The notes beneath the pieces are model-generated. The model did not search any database, was not told where the DNA came from, and was given only the letters and a program-made list of their open reading frames with translations. A stretch of 63,959 bases of DNA from Mycoplasma yeatsii (lineage in GTDB: Bacteria > Bacillota_I > Bacilli_A > Mycoplasmatales > Mycoplasmataceae): assembly GCF_030815295.1 (NCBI RefSeq), contig NZ_JAUSWP010000006.1; one strand, given 5' to 3'. Positions 10,410 to 20,574 of the stretch are shown here, piece after piece (the stretch's first letter is position 1; each line of letters opens with the position of its first letter). The position numbers were made by a program, and so were the translations under genes.

Positions 10410-11537
10410 GTTATTTGTTCTTTGTTTAATTTTTTCTCCAATTTTGTGAACGACTCAAATTAAAGGTAATCCAAATAAATAAGAAAAACAAACATCTGAA
10501 AATCAATGACCTCTATCGACAACTAAAGCACAACTCATAGATAGTAAGTGTAATAAGGAGATTACTAAGAAAATAATATTTACATAACTTAATTTCTTTT
10601 TATTTGATAAAAAGAAAAAGAATGTTGTTGACATTGTTAAAGTTCCAATTATATGACCTGACGGAAATGCCCATTCTACTCACTTATGATAGAAATTTAA
10701 ATCTTGACGTGGATGAAACATTGTTCCATTAATTACATATCAAGCTCAATTGCCATCAATGTTAATTACATTGTTATTACTATCAACTAAACCATGTTTA
10801 AACTCAGTTTGATTTAAATAAAAACTTACTCAATCTTGATGACCTTCTTTTTTCATTTTTTCTAATAGATCACCATAAATAACATTGTAATAATAAACTC
10901 TAGAAGTCATTCCTTTTAACAAAATAATAATAATATATGTTACTATAGCAAACAAGATCACTTTAATAGATTCAATTCAATATTGATTAGATAAGAAGTT
11001 TTGAGATCTAGCAAACTTAAAATGTAATAAACAAAAACCAACGATCATAATTAAATGAGTAACAATAATTGAAAATATAAGAGCAACTTTTCTATAATGC
11101 ATACTCATTAAAAATACAGCATCTCCATCAACTCCAAATCCATTACCTTTTTTAAGTTGAAAATAAGATCCAGTTGATAGAACTGATAAAGATGAAATTA
11201 ATATTGCTAAATAGATTACTTTTATAATTCATTTATTTTTACTTCAAAAGTTTAACTGATTATTTTGTGATTTATGTAAAAATCAACTTTCAACAAAAAC
11301 CATACAAGCAAAACATATAAATGGTGTTAATAACATATTACCTAACATTTCATAAATAACTGCTCAATATTTACCTATTTCATAATTTAAAGCTTTTTCA
11401 CAAAATTTAGATATTTTGAGATCTGTTTTATAAGGTGTAGAAATCACTAAACCTATCACAGCTAATATAAAAAGTATTAATAAACTGAAAAATATAGTGT
11501 AAAAAACTGAACTTTTCTTTTTAAATTTAATATTCAT
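10401..11537 (-). CDS. PAP2-family membrane phosphatase
   Basis: A 378-residue integral membrane protein of the PAP2 (phosphatidic acid phosphatase type 2) superfamily, which dephosphorylates lipid phosphates such as phosphatidate or polyprenyl pyrophosphate at the membrane. The superfamily signature is present in order: KGMTSR (C1), PSGH (C2) and DRGHWFSD (C3, with Arg, His and Asp). Six or so hydrophobic segments surround these motifs; an N-terminal one starts near residue 10. Frequent TGA-coded Trp breaks the reading frame into short pieces under the standard code, so the gene is easily missed. The ATG at 11537 has GAGG upstream. It converges with the DUF285 gene and is divergent from the exonuclease gene. 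The substrate cannot be told from sequence. Confidence 0.82.
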
Positions 11538-11669
11538 CCAAAACCTCGTCTATATTTATAAAGTCTTATACAATATTTAATTTTATCTTAAATTGTTAAT
11601 TAATATTACCCTTATTTTATCTTTTACTTTTTAGTGTTATTATTAAATACGTAAGGATTGATTAGAACA

Positions 11670-12674
11670 ATGATTACGAAAAATGAAACCAAACCGATTT
11701 TACTAATTGATGGTTATCATTTATTACATAAAGGCTATTATGGCACTTTAAAAAGAAAGAAAATTTCAACAAATAAAGATGGAATTATAATTAATGCTGT
11801 TTATACATTTGCAGCAAATATATTTAAATTTATTAATTCAAACAACTATCATTGTATTATAGTTACTTTTGATATTGATAAAGAATCTTTTAGAAAACAA
11901 TTATATCCAAACTATAAAGCAAAAAGAAAAGAAACACCAGCAGATCTAATTCCTCAAATGAAACTAGTTAGAGAGTTTTTAACTGCAGCAAATATTCCTT
12001 GATATGAAAAAGAACCTTATGAAGGTGATGATGTCATGGGAACTATTAGTAGAATTGCAAATAAATTAGGATATGAAGTTAGAATTCTTTCTAATGATAA
12101 AGATACATTTCAATTAGTAAATGATAAAACTTATATAATTACAAATATTAGTAAAAAAGACGCTACTCATATAATTACTGAAAAAGAAGTTTATGAGCAT
12201 TTTTCTTGTTCTCCTAAACAAGTTGCTGATATTAAAGCATTACTAGGAGATAGTAGTGACAATATTAAAGGTGTTAAATATATGCGACATAAACAAGCAT
12301 ATATGTTGTTAGAAAAATATAAAAATGTTGAAACAATTATTGAAAACATTGATAAATTACCTAAACCTTTGAAAAAAACTATTTCTGAAAATAAAGATTT
12401 ATTAATTTTAAATAAACAAATAACAACTATTTTAACTAATTTAAAATTAGGAAAAATTAATTTTAAACCTACTAGGGTTACTTATTATAAATTAATTAGA
12501 TTTTTAAAATCTCAACAAATGTATTCTTTTATTAAACCTATTAGAAATAAAATTGAAGAGTTTAATAAAAATAGTTCAAATAATAGTCAGAACAACAAGA
12601 AAATAACTAGTAAGAAGAATTACAAAAAGCTAGTTACTAATAAAGTTAGTAAAACAAAAAGTCAATCTATTTAG
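11670..12674 (+). CDS. 5'-3' exonuclease (PolI N-domain-like)
   Basis: A stand-alone 5'-3' exonuclease/flap endonuclease of about 334 residues, matching the N-terminal nuclease domain of DNA polymerase I; there is no polymerase domain. Such enzymes remove RNA primers and 5' flaps in lagging-strand replication and repair. Metal-binding acidic motifs are visible: LLIDGYHLLHKGYYG near residue 11, YEGDDVMGTISRI near 117, LSNDKDTFQLV near 140, and LLGDSSDNIKGV near 190. The helix-3-turn-helix after that is degenerate (KGVKYMRHKQA in place of GVPGIGxKTA). The last 50 residues are Lys/Asn/Ser-rich and likely unstructured. ATG 11670 is preferred; a TTG at 11658 lies too close to the AAGGA. Confidence 0.88.
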
Positions 12675-12685
12675 ATTGACTTTTT
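12656..12685. terminator. Bidirectional terminator
   Basis: AGTCAATCT (12660-12668), loop ATTT, AGATTGACT (12673-12681), flanked by A and T runs on opposite sides. It serves the exonuclease gene (+) and the ATP synthase operon (-). Confidence 0.85.
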
Positions 12686-12690
12686 AATTA

Positions 12691-12990
12691 TTAGTCTATT
12701 TTAATTGGTGTTTCTAGTCTGCTTCCGTTTTCATCAACTAAATATAAGTTTTCAGTTATTATCTTACATTCAGTTTGACTAACAGTCATTAATCCACCAC
12801 TAACATGAACATAAGTTGATTGGTTATTTACTTTAAAATTTAAATCACTAATTTTTAAAGCAGTTACAAATGGAGCCATATTTGCTAATATACCCATATC
12901 TCCATCAATAGTTTTAACATTAATTATATCTACTTCTTTACCGTTGATAAAAATACCATTTGGAGTAATAATTTTAAGTTTGATTGCCAT
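12691..12990 (-). CDS. atpC: ATP synthase epsilon subunit (short)
   Basis: Epsilon subunit of the F1 central stalk, last gene of the atp operon and 17 bp after atpD. The 99-residue product contains the N-terminal beta-sandwich domain: MAIKLKIITPNGIF, then DGDMGILANMAPF near residue 30, and HVSGGLMTVSQTEC near 62. Most bacterial epsilon subunits have 130-140 residues, with a C-terminal helical hairpin that inhibits ATP hydrolysis. That hairpin is absent here: the frame ends at a plain TAA just before the terminator, and I see no frameshift. Loss of the inhibitory domain would suit an enzyme that hydrolyses ATP to maintain the membrane potential (inference). Confidence 0.9.
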   Translation of the reverse strand: MAIKLKIITPNGIFINGKEVDIINVKTIDGDMGILANMAPFVTALKISDLNFKVNNQSTYVHVSGGLMTVSQTECKIITENLYLVDENGSRLETPIKID

Positions 12991-13007
12991 AGTTTATTTT
13001 CCTAAAA

Positions 13008-14438
13008 TTATTTTTTATCATTTTTAAATTTCATAATAACATCATCAATTGTTGATGCATATAAGAAGTATGATTCAGGAATATTATCTACTTCACCATC
13101 TAAAATAGATTTAAATGATCTAACAGTATCAGCTACTTTTACAAATACTCCGGCTCTTCCTGTGAATTTTTCACCAACAAAGAATGATTGAGATAAGAAA
13201 TTTCTTATTTTTCTAGCTCTTTGAACAACTAATTTATCTTCTTCACTTAATTCATCCATACCTAGAATTGCAATAATTGATTGTAAATCACGGTATTTTT
13301 GTAATGTTTCTTGAACACCTAATGCAGTTTGATAATGATCTAGTCCTACGATTTCTGGATCTAGCATACGAGATGATGAAGCTAGTGGATCAACTGCTGG
13401 ATAAATTCCTAAACTAGCAATAGATCTATCTAAAACAATACGTGCATCTAAGTGAGTAAAAGTGGTTGCAGGCGCTGGATCAGTTAAGTCATCAGCAGGA
13501 ACATAAACTGCTTGAACCGAAGTAATTGATCCGTTTTTTGTTGAAGTAATACGTTCTTGAAGTGCACCCATTTCAGTTGATAGTGTTGGTTGGTATCCTA
13601 CAGCTGAAGGCATACGTCCTAATAAGGCAGAAACTTCTGCTCCAGCTTGTGTAAATCTAAAGATGTTGTCAATGAATAATAACACATCCATGTTTTTCTT
13701 ATCTCTAAAATATTCAGCCATTGTTAATCCAGTTAATGCAACACGCATACGTGCTCCTGGTGGTTCGTTCATTTGTCCAAATACTAAACTTGTTTTATCT
13801 AAAACTCCAGCTTCAATAAATTCGTAGTATAGATCATTTCCTTCTCTAGTTCTTTCTCCAACTCCAGCAAACACCGAAACTCCGTTGTGTGCTTTTGCAA
13901 TGTTATTAATTAACTCTTGGATTAAAACAGTTTTACCAACTCCAGCTCCACCGAATAATCCAACTTTTCCTCCTTTAGAAAATGGAATCATTAAATCGAT
14001 AACTTTAATTCCTGTTTCTAAAATTTCAGTAGTTGTAACTAATTCATCATAACTAGGAGCATCACGGTGAATTGGTAATCTTTCACCTTCAACATCTGGT
14101 TTTTCATCAATAGGATCACCTAAAACATTGAACATACGACCTAATACAACATCTCCAACTGGAGCTTGAATAGGTTTTCCTGTATTTTTAACTTCTAATC
14201 CACGAGTTAATCCATCAGTTGGTCCCATGGCGATTGTTCTAACTATTTCATCACCAATACTTTGTTCAACTTCTAAAACAAGTTTTACACCGTTATTATC
14301 AACTACTAAAGCATCATAAATCATAGGGATGTTATTTTCACTAAATTTAACATCAACAACAGGACCCATAACTTGAACTATTTTACCTGTTGATACAAAT
14401 TCAGTAGATTCTTGACTTGGCTTTTTATTTGATTTCAT
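13008..14438 (-). CDS. atpD: ATP synthase beta subunit
   Basis: Catalytic beta subunit (476 residues) of F1. The P-loop GGAGVGKTVLI lies near residue 165. The catalytic Glu is in GVGERTREGNDLY, the Walker B Asp in VLLFIDNIFRFTQAG, and the DELSEED loop reads MDELSEED near residue 395. The start at 14438 follows AGGAGGGATAAA; the frame stays open upstream into atpG, but those codons belong to the previous gene's end. The stop of atpG and this ribosome-binding site nearly touch, as usual in the operon. A beta subunit with all catalytic residues implies a functional enzyme. Confidence 0.97.
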   Translation of the reverse strand: MKSNKKPSQESTEFVSTGKIVQVMGPVVDVKFSENNIPMIYDALVVDNNGVKLVLEVEQSIGDEIVRTIAMGPTDGLTRGLEVKNTGKPIQAPVGDVVLGRMFNVLGDPIDEKPDVEGERLPIHRDAPSYDELVTTTEILETGIKVIDLMIPFSKGGKVGLFGGAGVGKTVLIQELINNIAKAHNGVSVFAGVGERTREGNDLYYEFIEAGVLDKTSLVFGQMNEPPGARMRVALTGLTMAEYFRDKKNMDVLLFIDNIFRFTQAGAEVSALLGRMPSAVGYQPTLSTEMGALQERITSTKNGSITSVQAVYVPADDLTDPAPATTFTHLDARIVLDRSIASLGIYPAVDPLASSSRMLDPEIVGLDHYQTALGVQETLQKYRDLQSIIAILGMDELSEEDKLVVQRARKIRNFLSQSFFVGEKFTGRAGVFVKVADTVRSFKSILDGEVDNIPESYFLYASTIDDVIMKFKNDKK

Positions 14439-14448
14439 TTTATCCCTC

Positions 14449-15306
14449 CTAATTTGATTGTGCATTAGCACCAGAAACAATTTCGCTTATTTCTTGAGTA
14501 ATAGCACCTTGTCTGTCACGGTTATATTTTAAGCTTAAAGTTTGTTCTAAACCTTTACCGTTATTAGTTGCATTTTCCATTGCATTTCTTCTAGAAGCTT
14601 GTTCGCTAACTTGAGATTCAACTATTGTTCCATATAAAACAGAATTTAAATATAAACTGATTGCTGTGTCTAAAATTTCTTCTGCACTTGGTTCAAAAAC
14701 AATTTTAGCTTTTGAACTATTATTTTCTTGTTCTTTATCATTTATTTTAATAATTGGAAATAGTCTTAATATTGATGCTTCATAAGTAACGTTATTGACA
14801 TATTTAGTATAAACTAGTCTAATATCATCAAATTCACCGCTTGTGTAAAATGATAAAATATCGTTTCCTAATAATCTGGCTTGTTCGTTTGTAAAATTAA
14901 TATCAACATCAGTTTTCTCTGCTTTAATTTTTATTTTTCTTGCTTTGTAAAATGAAACAGCTTTTGATCCGATTGCATATACTTGATCATTAGGTTTAAT
15001 GTTTTCCATAACTAATTTATTAACATTAGAATTGTAAGCTCCACATAATCCTAAATTTGAATTAATAACAATTCATAATGTCTTTTTTAATGATTTTTCA
15101 TCATCTTTTAAATAAATAGATTTATCTGAATTAGTGATAATGTTATTAAATAATGTATAAACTTCAGTTACATATTGATGTGTTTCAACTACTCTTTTAC
15201 CAATTTTACGTAATTTAGCACTTGCTACAAGTTGCATTGCATTAGTGATTTTTCCAATGTTTTTAACTGAAGAAATTTCTGCTTTTAAACCACTTAAATT
15301 TGGCAT
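14449..15306 (-). CDS. atpG: ATP synthase gamma subunit
   Basis: Gamma subunit (285 residues), the rotor shaft inside the alpha3beta3 ring. The family N-terminus is clear (SSVKNIGKITNAMQLVASAK, residues about 13-32), as is the C-terminal signature (ASRRNAMENATNNG, then LSLKYNRDRQGAITQEI, with ISEIVSGANA at the end). A TGA-coded Trp near residue 79 splits the frame. It begins 3 bp after the atpA stop, so the two genes are probably translationally coupled. Confidence 0.96.
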
Positions 15307-15309
15307 AAA

Positions 15310-16887
15310 CTATTTTCCTAAACTTTCATAATCAGCAAGTGATCCATATTGTTCTGGTTTGTAATCTTTAATAGTGTGAGTAATTCTTGCTACGATTTTT
15401 TCTGCTTCTTTTAGAATTGCTTTTTCTAGTTGATCGTCAAATACTTTGTCTTTTTCTAATTTTTGATATAACTTTTTAGCTGAACTATCTTTAGCAAAAT
15501 GACGTAAAACTTCATTTTTAAATTCTCCAACAAAATCAAGAGGAAGTCATTTAATTAAGTGAGATTTTATAGTTAATAATAATATAGCTTCTTCTGTTTG
15601 AGATAATGGGCTGTATTGTTTTTGAATTAACATTTTAATAATTCTTGCACCTTGGTCAAGTTTAGCTTTAGTAGATTCATCTAGATCTGATCCAAATTTA
15701 GCAAATGATTGTAATTCATAGTATTGAGCTAATTCTAATTTTAAAGTTCCAGAAACTTGTTTAATTGATTTGATTTGAGCAGATGATCCAACACGAGAAA
15801 CAGAAGGACCGATGTCAACAGCTGGTCTTACACCTTGGTTAAATAATTCACTTGATAAGAAGATTTGTCCATCAGTAATTGAAATAACATTAGTTGGAAT
15901 ATATGCTGAAATATCTCCTGCTTGAGTTTCGATAATTGGTAGAGCTGTAATCGATCCTCCACCATATCTTTCATTAACTCTAGCAGCACGTTCTAATAAA
16001 CGAGAGTGTAAGTAGAAAACATCTCCAGGATAAGCTTCACGACCTGGTGGTCTTCTTAATAGAAGTGACATTTCACGATAAGCAACCGCGTGTTTAGATA
16101 GATCATCATAAATGATTAAAACATCTTGTCCATTTTCCATTCACTCTTCACCAATAGTAACTCCAGTATATGGTGCTAGATATTGAAGTGGTGCTGGTGC
16201 ACTAGCTCCAGCATTAACTACAACTGTATATTCCATTGCACCATGTTTTTTAAATTTCTCAACAACTTGAACAACTGTAGAATCTTTTTGACCAATTGCT
16301 ACATAAATACATTTAACATTTTTTCCTTTTTGATTAAGAATTGCATCAACTGCAATTGCAGTTTTTCCTGTTTGACGATCACCAATAATTAACTCACGTT
16401 GACCACGTCCGATAGGAATAGCTGAATCGATTGCTAAAATTCCTGTTTCTAAAGGTTGAGAAACTGATTTACGTGCCATAACACCAGTTGCCACTCTTTC
16501 AACTGGTCTTGATTTTGTTGTTTCGATTGGCCCTAAATCATCAATTGGATGACCTAGTGCATTAACAATACGTCCGATCATTTTATCACCAACTGGTGTT
16601 TCAACAACCTTACCAGTTCTTTTAACAAAATCTCCTTCTTTTACTAAAGTTTCATCACCTAAAATAACAGCTCCAACAGCACCTTCTTCTAAGTTTAAAA
16701 CCATACCATAAACATCATTAGGAAAAATTAATAATTCACCCATCAATGCTTTATCTAATCCATAAATTAAAGCAACACCATCACCAATAGTAACAACTGT
16801 TCCTTGTTCTGATTCAACAACTTTTTTACCGTAATTTTTGATTTGTCGTTCAATCATTTCAGAGATTTCTTTGATATTAAAACTCAT
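15310..16887 (-). CDS. atpA: ATP synthase alpha subunit
   Basis: Non-catalytic, nucleotide-binding alpha subunit (525 residues). The P-loop GDRQTGKTAIAVD lies near residue 169, RPPGREAYPGDVFYLHSRLL near 282, and the arginine-finger region PSVSRVGSSAQ near 360. Two TGA-coded Trp residues interrupt standard-code reading (about 16140 and 15546). A good ribosome-binding site (AGGAGGTT) precedes the ATG at 16887. The gene lies between atpH and atpG with only short spacers. Confidence 0.97.
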
Positions 16888-16898
16888 TTTTTAACCTC

Positions 16899-17450
16899 CT
16901 ATTCACCTTTTATTGCTTGATATTTCATAGATTCTAATTTAGCTTGAATAGAACCATCAAATATTCTGCCATCAACATAAACTTTAACTCCACCTATTAA
17001 TGAAGAATCGATTTTGTTAATTAAGTCTATTTTTTTATTAATTTGTTTTGAAATTTTTTGTTCAATCATTTCTATTTGTTTTTTAGTTAATTCTTCAGTT
17101 GATCAAACAATGCCTGAAACTATTTTTCTAGAAGCTAATAATTTTTGATATAAAATTTTTAAAATATCTCTAAAATTTATAAAAGCTTGTATTTCAACTA
17201 ATAATTTCATAGCGTTAATAAGATGTATATTAAACCCAAATCCAGTAAAAGTTTCATCAATTATAGATATCGATCTACTTTTTTGTTCATTAGTTGAAAA
17301 AGATAAAATTTTTGCAAAATCATCTCTATCTCTTAAAACACGAATTAAAACATCTGTTTGTTCAATAAATTCGTCAACTAAATTTTCTTCTATTGCAATA
17401 TTTGACAAGGCTACAGCTCAGTTATTAATAACTTTTTCTTTTAATAACAT
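16899..17450 (-). CDS. atpH: ATP synthase delta subunit
   Basis: Delta (OSCP-like) subunit of the peripheral stalk, 183 residues, joining F1 to subunit b. The C-terminal signature VYVDGRIFDGSIQAKLESMK matches the conserved end of the delta family (GGxxxxVGxxxxDxSxxxxL). The N-terminal six-helix domain is recognisable only by length and position. TGA-coded Trp occurs at residues 11 and 117. The ATG at 17450 overlaps no Shine-Dalgarno and sits just after the atpF stop, implying translational coupling. Confidence 0.9.
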
Positions 17451-17455
17451 AGTTT

Positions 17456-17998
17456 TTAATCTAAGTTTTTAATAAATTCGTCAACTAATTGTTTATTTTT
17501 TTCTTTATCAATTTCTTGATTTAAGATTTTTTCAGCTGCACCAAAAGCTAAGTTTACAATTGTATTTTTAATTTCATCTTCAGCTTTTAAACGTTCTTGA
17601 GCAATAGAATTTTTAGCTTGATTTTGAATGTTTCTTGCTTGAGTTGTTGCATTATCAATGATTTGATTTTTTTGAGCTTCAGCATCAATTTTTGCACTTT
17701 TAATAATTGATAATGATTCGGTTTTAGCATTTTCTAATAAAGAATTTGCTTTTTGAACTTGAATGTTTGCTTGTGATTGTTTTTCAATAGCATCAGTTAA
17801 AACTTCATTGATTTTTTCTCTATGTTTTTCAATAGCTTGTCTGAATGGTTTATAAACTAATTTTGATAAAACAATAACTAAAACAATTGTTGCTAATACA
17901 TGGGCAATAAAATTAGGTAAGTTTGGAAAAAGGCTTGCAACAATGTCAGGTACTCCTTGAGTTTGAGCGAATAAAACACTATTAAATAAACTAAACAT
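17456..17998 (-). CDS. atpF: ATP synthase b subunit
   Basis: Subunit b (180 residues), the membrane-anchored peripheral stalk. One hydrophobic segment (FIAHVLATIVLVIVLSKLVY, residues about 30-49) is followed by a conserved KPF motif and a long charged Gln/Lys/Glu coiled coil (residues 60-160). The short hydrophobic start (MFSLFNSVLFAQ) resembles a signal peptide, but there is no Cys, so it is not the lipoprotein form of AtpF seen in some mycoplasmas. It sits between atpE and atpH. Confidence 0.93.
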   Translation of the reverse strand: MFSLFNSVLFAQTQGVPDIVASLFPNLPNFIAHVLATIVLVIVLSKLVYKPFRQAIEKHREKINEVLTDAIEKQSQANIQVQKANSLLENAKTESLSIIKSAKIDAEAQKNQIIDNATTQARNIQNQAKNSIAQERLKAEDEIKNTIVNLAFGAAEKILNQEIDKEKNKQLVDEFIKNLD

Positions 17999-18022
17999 AA
18001 TAATAATCTTTCTATTTTCTAA

Positions 18023-18334
18023 CTAAACAACAAAGATTAATAAAATAGCAATAACTAATGAATAAATAGCACCAGATTCAGCAATACCAGCTGCAATAAT
18101 CATTGTTGAAGTAATTTTTCCGGCCATTTCAGGGTTACGTCCGATAGCAAGACACGCTCCTTGACCAACTGCTCCTTGACCAACTCCAGCACCAAGAACT
18201 CCAACCATTGAAACTCCTGCTCCTAGGTATTTTAATCCTGTACCAGTATCTGAAGCTAATAAATTAGGTAAAATGATTGATAATGCAGTAATGTAATTTG
18301 CTAATACGTTTGATACAAATGCTGTATATAACAT
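18023..18334 (-). CDS. atpE: ATP synthase c subunit
   Basis: Proteolipid c-ring subunit, 103 residues, with two transmembrane helices joined by a polar loop (AIGRNPEMAGK). The first helix is Gly-rich (LGAGVGQGAVGQGA). The proton-carrying acid is the Glu in GIAESGAIYSLV in helix 2. The start at 18334 follows AAAAGGAGAAAAAATC. The frame is open for 22 more codons upstream, but those overlap the atpB end and lack a ribosome-binding site. It has about 20 residues more than most c subunits at its N-terminus (YTAFVSNVLANYITALSI), a common mycoplasma feature. Confidence 0.94.
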   Translation of the reverse strand: MLYTAFVSNVLANYITALSIILPNLLASDTGTGLKYLGAGVSMVGVLGAGVGQGAVGQGACLAIGRNPEMAGKITSTMIIAAGIAESGAIYSLVIAILLIFVV

Positions 18335-18348
18335 GATTTTTTCTCCTT

Positions 18349-19227
18349 TTAATTTAATTGAATAATTTGTTTTTGATTTCGTGAATCGTGTTCTATTCAC
18401 ATATTTTCAACTGCCTCATCTGCCTTATGAGACTCTTCATCAATTTGAATTTGCTCTCCTCAATAAGATAGAGTTAACATAGTAAATACTATAGCTTGAA
18501 TTAATCCGTCAAATAAATCGAAATAGATATGTAACATTGGAGCTAATGGGGTCGTGAATATGTTCAATCCTGCTCAAAAATATTTATATTGTAATTTTCA
18601 AGCTTCATTAGCATCAGGAAACTCAGATGGATTTCATATGTAATAAGAAATTCAATGATTATCAACAGATTCTGTTGCTCAACTTAATTGAAAACCTATT
18701 AATAATGCATACAATAAACCTAAAATAATTGATCCACCTAAAAGGTTACCAAACAAACGGAAAGATATTGAAAGTAATGGGGTAAATTGTGAAAATATTT
18801 CAATTGGATTTATGTAACGATGAGTAAATCCCATTCTTTGATATTTAAAACCAAAATAATAAATCATTACAAAAGTAACTAATCCCATTGAAAATGTAAC
18901 TGTAAATGATGTTGTTTGAGATTCAAATCCTAGTAATGAAACTACCGATCCTAAAAAGATATAAGATAATAAATACATTGCATACGGTGTAGCTTTTTTA
19001 TATTTTTTACCTAGAATTGAAGTAACAATATTTTCAACTGATAATACAAACATATTTATTAAAACTAAAAATCCAGACATTTTTTCATCTACTTTATGAG
19101 ATCTAATTTTCTTATTATAAATAATAGAAATTGTACAAACAAAAGCAGTTACTAGAAAAATAGTGATTAATGAACTAGTAAAACTATCTCATTTTTTAAA
19201 ATTATCAGCTATTGACATCAATGTCAT
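18349..19227 (-). CDS. atpB: ATP synthase a subunit
   Basis: Subunit a (292 residues), the membrane stator channel that passes protons to the c ring. Several hydrophobic segments are visible. The essential Arg is in the segment FTPLLSISFRLFGNLLGGSI, and the last helix reads LIQAIVFTMLTLSYWG. TGA-coded Trp residues break the frame into pieces. The ATG at 19227 shares one base with the stop of the upstream atpI-like gene (TAATG), and AGGGGG lies nine bases before it, so a downstream ATG at 19218 is less likely. Confidence 0.93.
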
Positions 19228-19637
19228 TAACTTACTTCCCCCTTTCTTTTTTTATTTTTAATATCTAAATATGAACTTATTGGTAATAAAAATATTGTAG
19301 ACAAACCAATTAGTATAGATAGATAGTTAAAAATTTTTCCATCATATAATATTAAAGATAAGAAAAATGGAACAACATACAAACCGATTCTAACGAGAAA
19401 CATAAAATAAAATAGAAAAGGATTCTCATACTTTATCATAAGCTCTCTAGTGTAAAACAATACTATCAATCCTAAAATCGATGAAATCTGACCTAGAACT
19501 AATCCAGTTAACCAATTTCATGCTATTGTTCTTGTACCAACCAAAATCGCAAAAACAATAACAAAAAATGATATTCATAATAAATTAACAATCAAGGTTA
19601 TTTTTGTTAAATTCCTTGAAAGTGTCTGTTTTAACAT
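19227..19637 (-). CDS. AtpI/MG406-like membrane protein
   Basis: A 136-residue protein with four predicted transmembrane helices, placed first in the atp operon where AtpI (UncI) is usually found. AtpI assists c-ring assembly or Mg2+ handling in other bacteria. Here the similarity is by position, size and topology only, since mycoplasma versions are strongly divergent. The helices run from about residues 14, 45, 78 and 104. The start at 19637 follows AGAGG at a spacing of about 12. A 13-codon leader ORF overlaps its start (separate entry). Confidence 0.75.
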
Positions 19638-19675
19638 CTTTTATAGAACCTCTCTTTGATATGGTAGTCCATGAT
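19634..19675 (-). other. 13-codon leader ORF before the atp operon
   Basis: A minus-strand ATG in ATATCATGGACTACC opens a 13-codon frame (MDYHIKERFYKRC). Its stop TAA overlaps the ATG of the atpI-like gene in the sequence AGATGTTAA. AAAAGGAG lies about 12 bases before the leader ATG. Coupling of leader translation to the operon is possible but not shown. Confidence 0.35.
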
Positions 19676-19800
19676 ATAATTTTACTCCTTTTTGTTTAAA
19701 CTATCATCTAAAATCTACTAACGTCTTTAACATTGACTATTAGAAGTGCGGTTTTTACTATTTAATTTTTAATTATTAATTTATTTTTGATTTTAATAAT

Positions 19801-19843
19801 AAAAAACTCTTATGTAGAAATTAAATCTACTTTAAGAGTTTTT
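19801..19843 (-). terminator. upp terminator
   Basis: A long interrupted stem: CTCTTA and GTAGA on one side pair with TCTAC and TAAGAG on the other. It is followed on the minus strand by T6. It separates upp from the atp operon downstream. Confidence 0.75.
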
Positions 19844-19857
19844 CAATTATTTAATTA

Positions 19858-20481
19858 TTATTTAGTACCAAAAATTCTATCTCCAGCATCTCCTAATCCT
19901 GGAACGATGTAACCTTTTTCATTTAAATATTCATCTTTTGATGCAGCATAAATTTCTACATCAGGGTGTTGTTGTTGGATTTTTTGAATTCCATTTTCAA
20001 CAGCTACTAAACAAACAAATTTAATGTTTTTAGCTCCTCATTCTTTAACAATATCAATAGCTTTACATGCACTTCCTCCAGTTGCTAACATCGGATCAAC
20101 AACAATAACATAGCTTTTATCAATATCTTTAGTTGTTTTTGCAAAATATTGGTGAATTTCTAAAGTTTCTTCATCTCTATATAATCCAACGTGAGCAATT
20201 CTTGCTGTAGGAATTAATGCTTGAATACCATCTAACATACCTATTCCTGCTCTTAAAATAGGAACTAGTACAATTGGTTGATCAATTGTATAACCTTTAG
20301 TTTTTTGAATAGGTGTTTCAATTTCAATTTCTTGTAATTGTAAATCTCTAAAAATTTCATAAACCATTAATTGAGCTATTTCATTTAAATTTTCTCTAAA
20401 ATCTTTTGATGAAGTTTCTTTTCTTCTCATTCTTGTTAACTTATCAATAATTAATGGGTGTTTTAATTCAGTAAATGCCAT
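19858..20481 (-). CDS. upp: Uracil phosphoribosyltransferase
   Basis: Uracil + PRPP gives UMP: pyrimidine salvage in the cytosol, essential in an organism without de novo pyrimidine synthesis. The 207-residue protein has the family motifs PILRAGIGMLDG near residue 77, the PRPP loop VDPMLATGGSA near 130, and the C-terminal uracil-binding stretch GYIVPGLGDAGDR near 190. One TGA-coded Trp falls at about residue 148. The ATG follows AAAAAGGAGAATATT. It lies between the LtaS-like gene and the atp operon, with its own terminator. Confidence 0.95.
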
Positions 20482-20542
20482 AATATTCTCCTTTTTATCT
20501 ATTTTATTTTAATTTAAAAATTATGTAAATATTTTATTAGTT

Positions 20543-20574
20543 ACAAAAAATTAAAAAGTGCTTAAAAGCACTTT
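20543..20574 (-). terminator. Terminator of the glyA/LtaS-like transcript
   Basis: AAAGTGCT (20555-20562), loop TAAA, AGCACTTT (20567-20574), then T5 and a further T6 on the minus strand. It overlaps the stop codon of the LtaS-like gene. Confidence 0.8.
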
